Source: an uncultured Akkermansia sp.
GTDB taxonomy: Bacteria > Verrucomicrobiota > Verrucomicrobiia > Verrucomicrobiales > Akkermansiaceae
Assembly (NCBI GenBank): GCA_900766865.1
Contig: CAAFXA010000526.1
Span: forward strand, 1 to 7,339
Length of the DNA: 7,339 bases
Reading direction: 5' to 3'
This document shows positions 6,973-7,339 of this stretch, one piece after another. A program made the translations under genes and the position numbers. Within the stretch, counting starts at the first letter, position 1. Every line of letters starts with the position of its first letter. The notes under the pieces were generated by a model. It had not been told where the DNA came from and made no database searches. It saw nothing but the letters and a program-made list of their open reading frames with translations.

Positions 6973-6998
6973 GCTACTTGTGTTTTGAAATTGTGCCG

Positions 6999-7006
6999 CA
7001 AAAGTA
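6999..7006 (-). promoter_or_regulatory. Bacteroidetes-type -7 promoter box for the leftward operon
   Basis: On the - strand TACTTTTG matches the TAnnTTTG consensus of Bacteroidetes sigma-ABfr promoters. It is placed to start transcription about 20 nt before the ATG at 6972. No convincing -33 TTTG was found at the usual distance; the upstream DNA there is a purine run. Inverted heptamer repeats at 7044-7064 lie about 40 nt further upstream. Confidence 0.65.
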
Positions 7007-7043
7007 CTTGCATTTTTTTTCTTTCTCCCCTCTTGTTGCATTT

Positions 7044-7064
7044 GTCAATCGTCAATCGTCAATA
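7044..7064 (-). repeat. TTGACGA heptamer array, inverted copy upstream of the leftward promoter
   Basis: Three consecutive units, GTCAATC, GTCAATC and GTCAATA on the + strand, are ATTGAC-type heptamers when read on the - strand. They point toward the leftward promoter. Together with the + array at 7161-7188 they form an inverted pair around an AT-rich patch. Confidence 0.7.
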
Positions 7065-7065
7065 T

Positions 7066-7137
7066 TCTAGGTAATTGCGTCACCAATTAATAATTAAGGA
7101 ATAAATTATTATTTCTATTAATAAAAATACTTAATTC
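7066..7137. other. AT-rich intergenic patch between divergent promoters
   Basis: About 70 bases are dominated by A and T, with an inverted repeat AATAATT (7089-7095) and AATTATT (7104-7110) around an 8-nt loop, plus several TTAAT/ATTAA words. It lies between the two heptamer arrays and between divergent promoters. It could be an upstream promoter element, a regulator site or an easily melted origin region; the sequence does not decide. Confidence 0.45.
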
Positions 7138-7146
7138 GAGCCGCCG

Positions 7147-7173
7147 CCGCGCAAAAAAAATTGACAATTGACG
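7147..7173 (+). repeat. Right copy of the 27-bp direct repeat flanking the operon
   Basis: Same orientation as 2924-2950 and identical at 24 of 27 positions, beginning CCGCGCAAA and ending ATTGACG. In this copy an uninterrupted A8 follows CCGCGC. It lies beyond the operon's promoter, so the transcription unit is complete between the two copies. Confidence 0.6.
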
Positions 7174-7188
7174 ATTGATGATTGAATT
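7161..7188 (+). repeat. TTGACGA heptamer array, right copy
   Basis: Four consecutive units with decreasing match are seen: TTGACAA, TTGACGA, TTGATGA, TTGAATT. The array points toward, and its third and fourth units overlap, the rightward promoter. Confidence 0.7.
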
Positions 7189-7202
7189 TTTTTGTATCTT
7201 TG
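7174..7202 (+). promoter_or_regulatory. Rightward Bacteroidetes-type promoter
   Basis: TATCTTTG at 7195-7202 is an exact match to TAnnTTTG. ATTG at 7174-7177, inside the heptamer array, starts 21 nt before it and fits the -33 TTTG position. Transcription would start near 7209, about 20 nt before the ATG at 7230. Confidence 0.7.
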
Positions 7203-7229
7203 CAACTCGTCCCCCTAAAATCAAACGAT

Positions 7230-7339
7230 ATGGAACGCGCTAAAAATCAAGTAGTTGGGGGGGGGGGGAGGTCCCGAAAAATTAGGAAGTTGCCCCCCCC
7301 CGGCCGAAAATGTTCGCCCAGAAAAGAAGGGCATTGGAA
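7230..7339 (+). CDS. Possible partial ORF with G12 and C9 tracts
   Basis: The ATG at 7230 lies about 20 nt after the expected start of the rightward promoter, and the frame stays open to the window edge (36 codons). The product begins MERAKNQVV, followed by GGGG encoded by a run of 12 G (7257-7268), and later PPP encoded by 9 C (7293-7301). It is not recognisable. With one G fewer the frame also stays open to the edge; with one G more it stops within a few codons. It may be a phase-variable gene, a frameshifted assembly, or a non-coding leader that merely contains an ATG. The promoter is better supported than the coding call. Confidence 0.35.
   Translation, partial: MERAKNQVVGGGGRSRKIRKLPPPGRKCSPRKEGHW

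Noticed and set aside
6973..7041. Upstream extension of the first operon gene to an ATG at 7041
   Set aside because: The extension would be translated from DNA that contains the -7 box and lies before the expected transcript start; the ATG at 6972 fits promoter and leader better.

Overview
The window looks like a Bacteroidales chromosome, most likely Prevotella-like. The evidence is an S9 dipeptidyl-peptidase, a PorT-type outer-membrane beta-barrel protein, promoters of the Bacteroidetes TAnnTTTG type, A/C-rich leaders almost without Shine-Dalgarno sequences, and a primase/DUF3987 protein family typical of Bacteroides and Prevotella accessory DNA. No species can be named from sequence alone.

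Left part (1-2780, + strand): three ordinary chromosomal genes. They are the catalytic end of a dipeptidyl-peptidase IV-type serine peptidase (cut by the window edge), a secreted beta-barrel protein starting 4 nt after it, and a complete glutamyl-tRNA synthetase (gltX) 24 nt further on. Their spacing suggests a shared transcript, though the functions are unrelated apart from both envelope proteins being exported.

Left junction (2781-3040): no believable gene. It holds a G9 tract, a GC-rich degenerate stretch, TTGACGA-type heptamer repeats, a 12-bp tandem repeat, and a strong intrinsic terminator for the leftward operon.

Accessory operon (3041-about 7006, - strand): seven tightly packed genes read right to left. 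In transcription order they are a 109-aa unknown protein, two Cys-rich mini-proteins (74 and 62 aa), a DUF3846 protein (90 aa), a 73-aa unknown, a 778-aa fusion of a BT4734/VirE-type primase domain and a DUF3987 ATPase, and a DUF3127 OB-fold protein. Start/stop overlaps (TAATG, ATGA, ATGA) and short gaps show one transcription unit, with a promoter -7 box at 6999-7006 and a terminator at 2980-3018. Primase, helicase-like ATPase and OB-fold protein together look like a replication module of a mobile element. No integrase, relaxase, capsid or toxin gene is visible in the window.

Right junction (6973-7339): inverted TTGACGA heptamer arrays flank an AT-rich patch, followed by a rightward promoter (7174-7202) and a short partial frame holding G12 and C9 tracts. 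A 27-bp sequence at 2924-2950 recurs directly at 7147-7173 (24/27 identical), so the whole operon with its promoter and terminator sits between direct repeats. This supports a discrete inserted unit, but the repeat may also be a genome-wide dispersed family.
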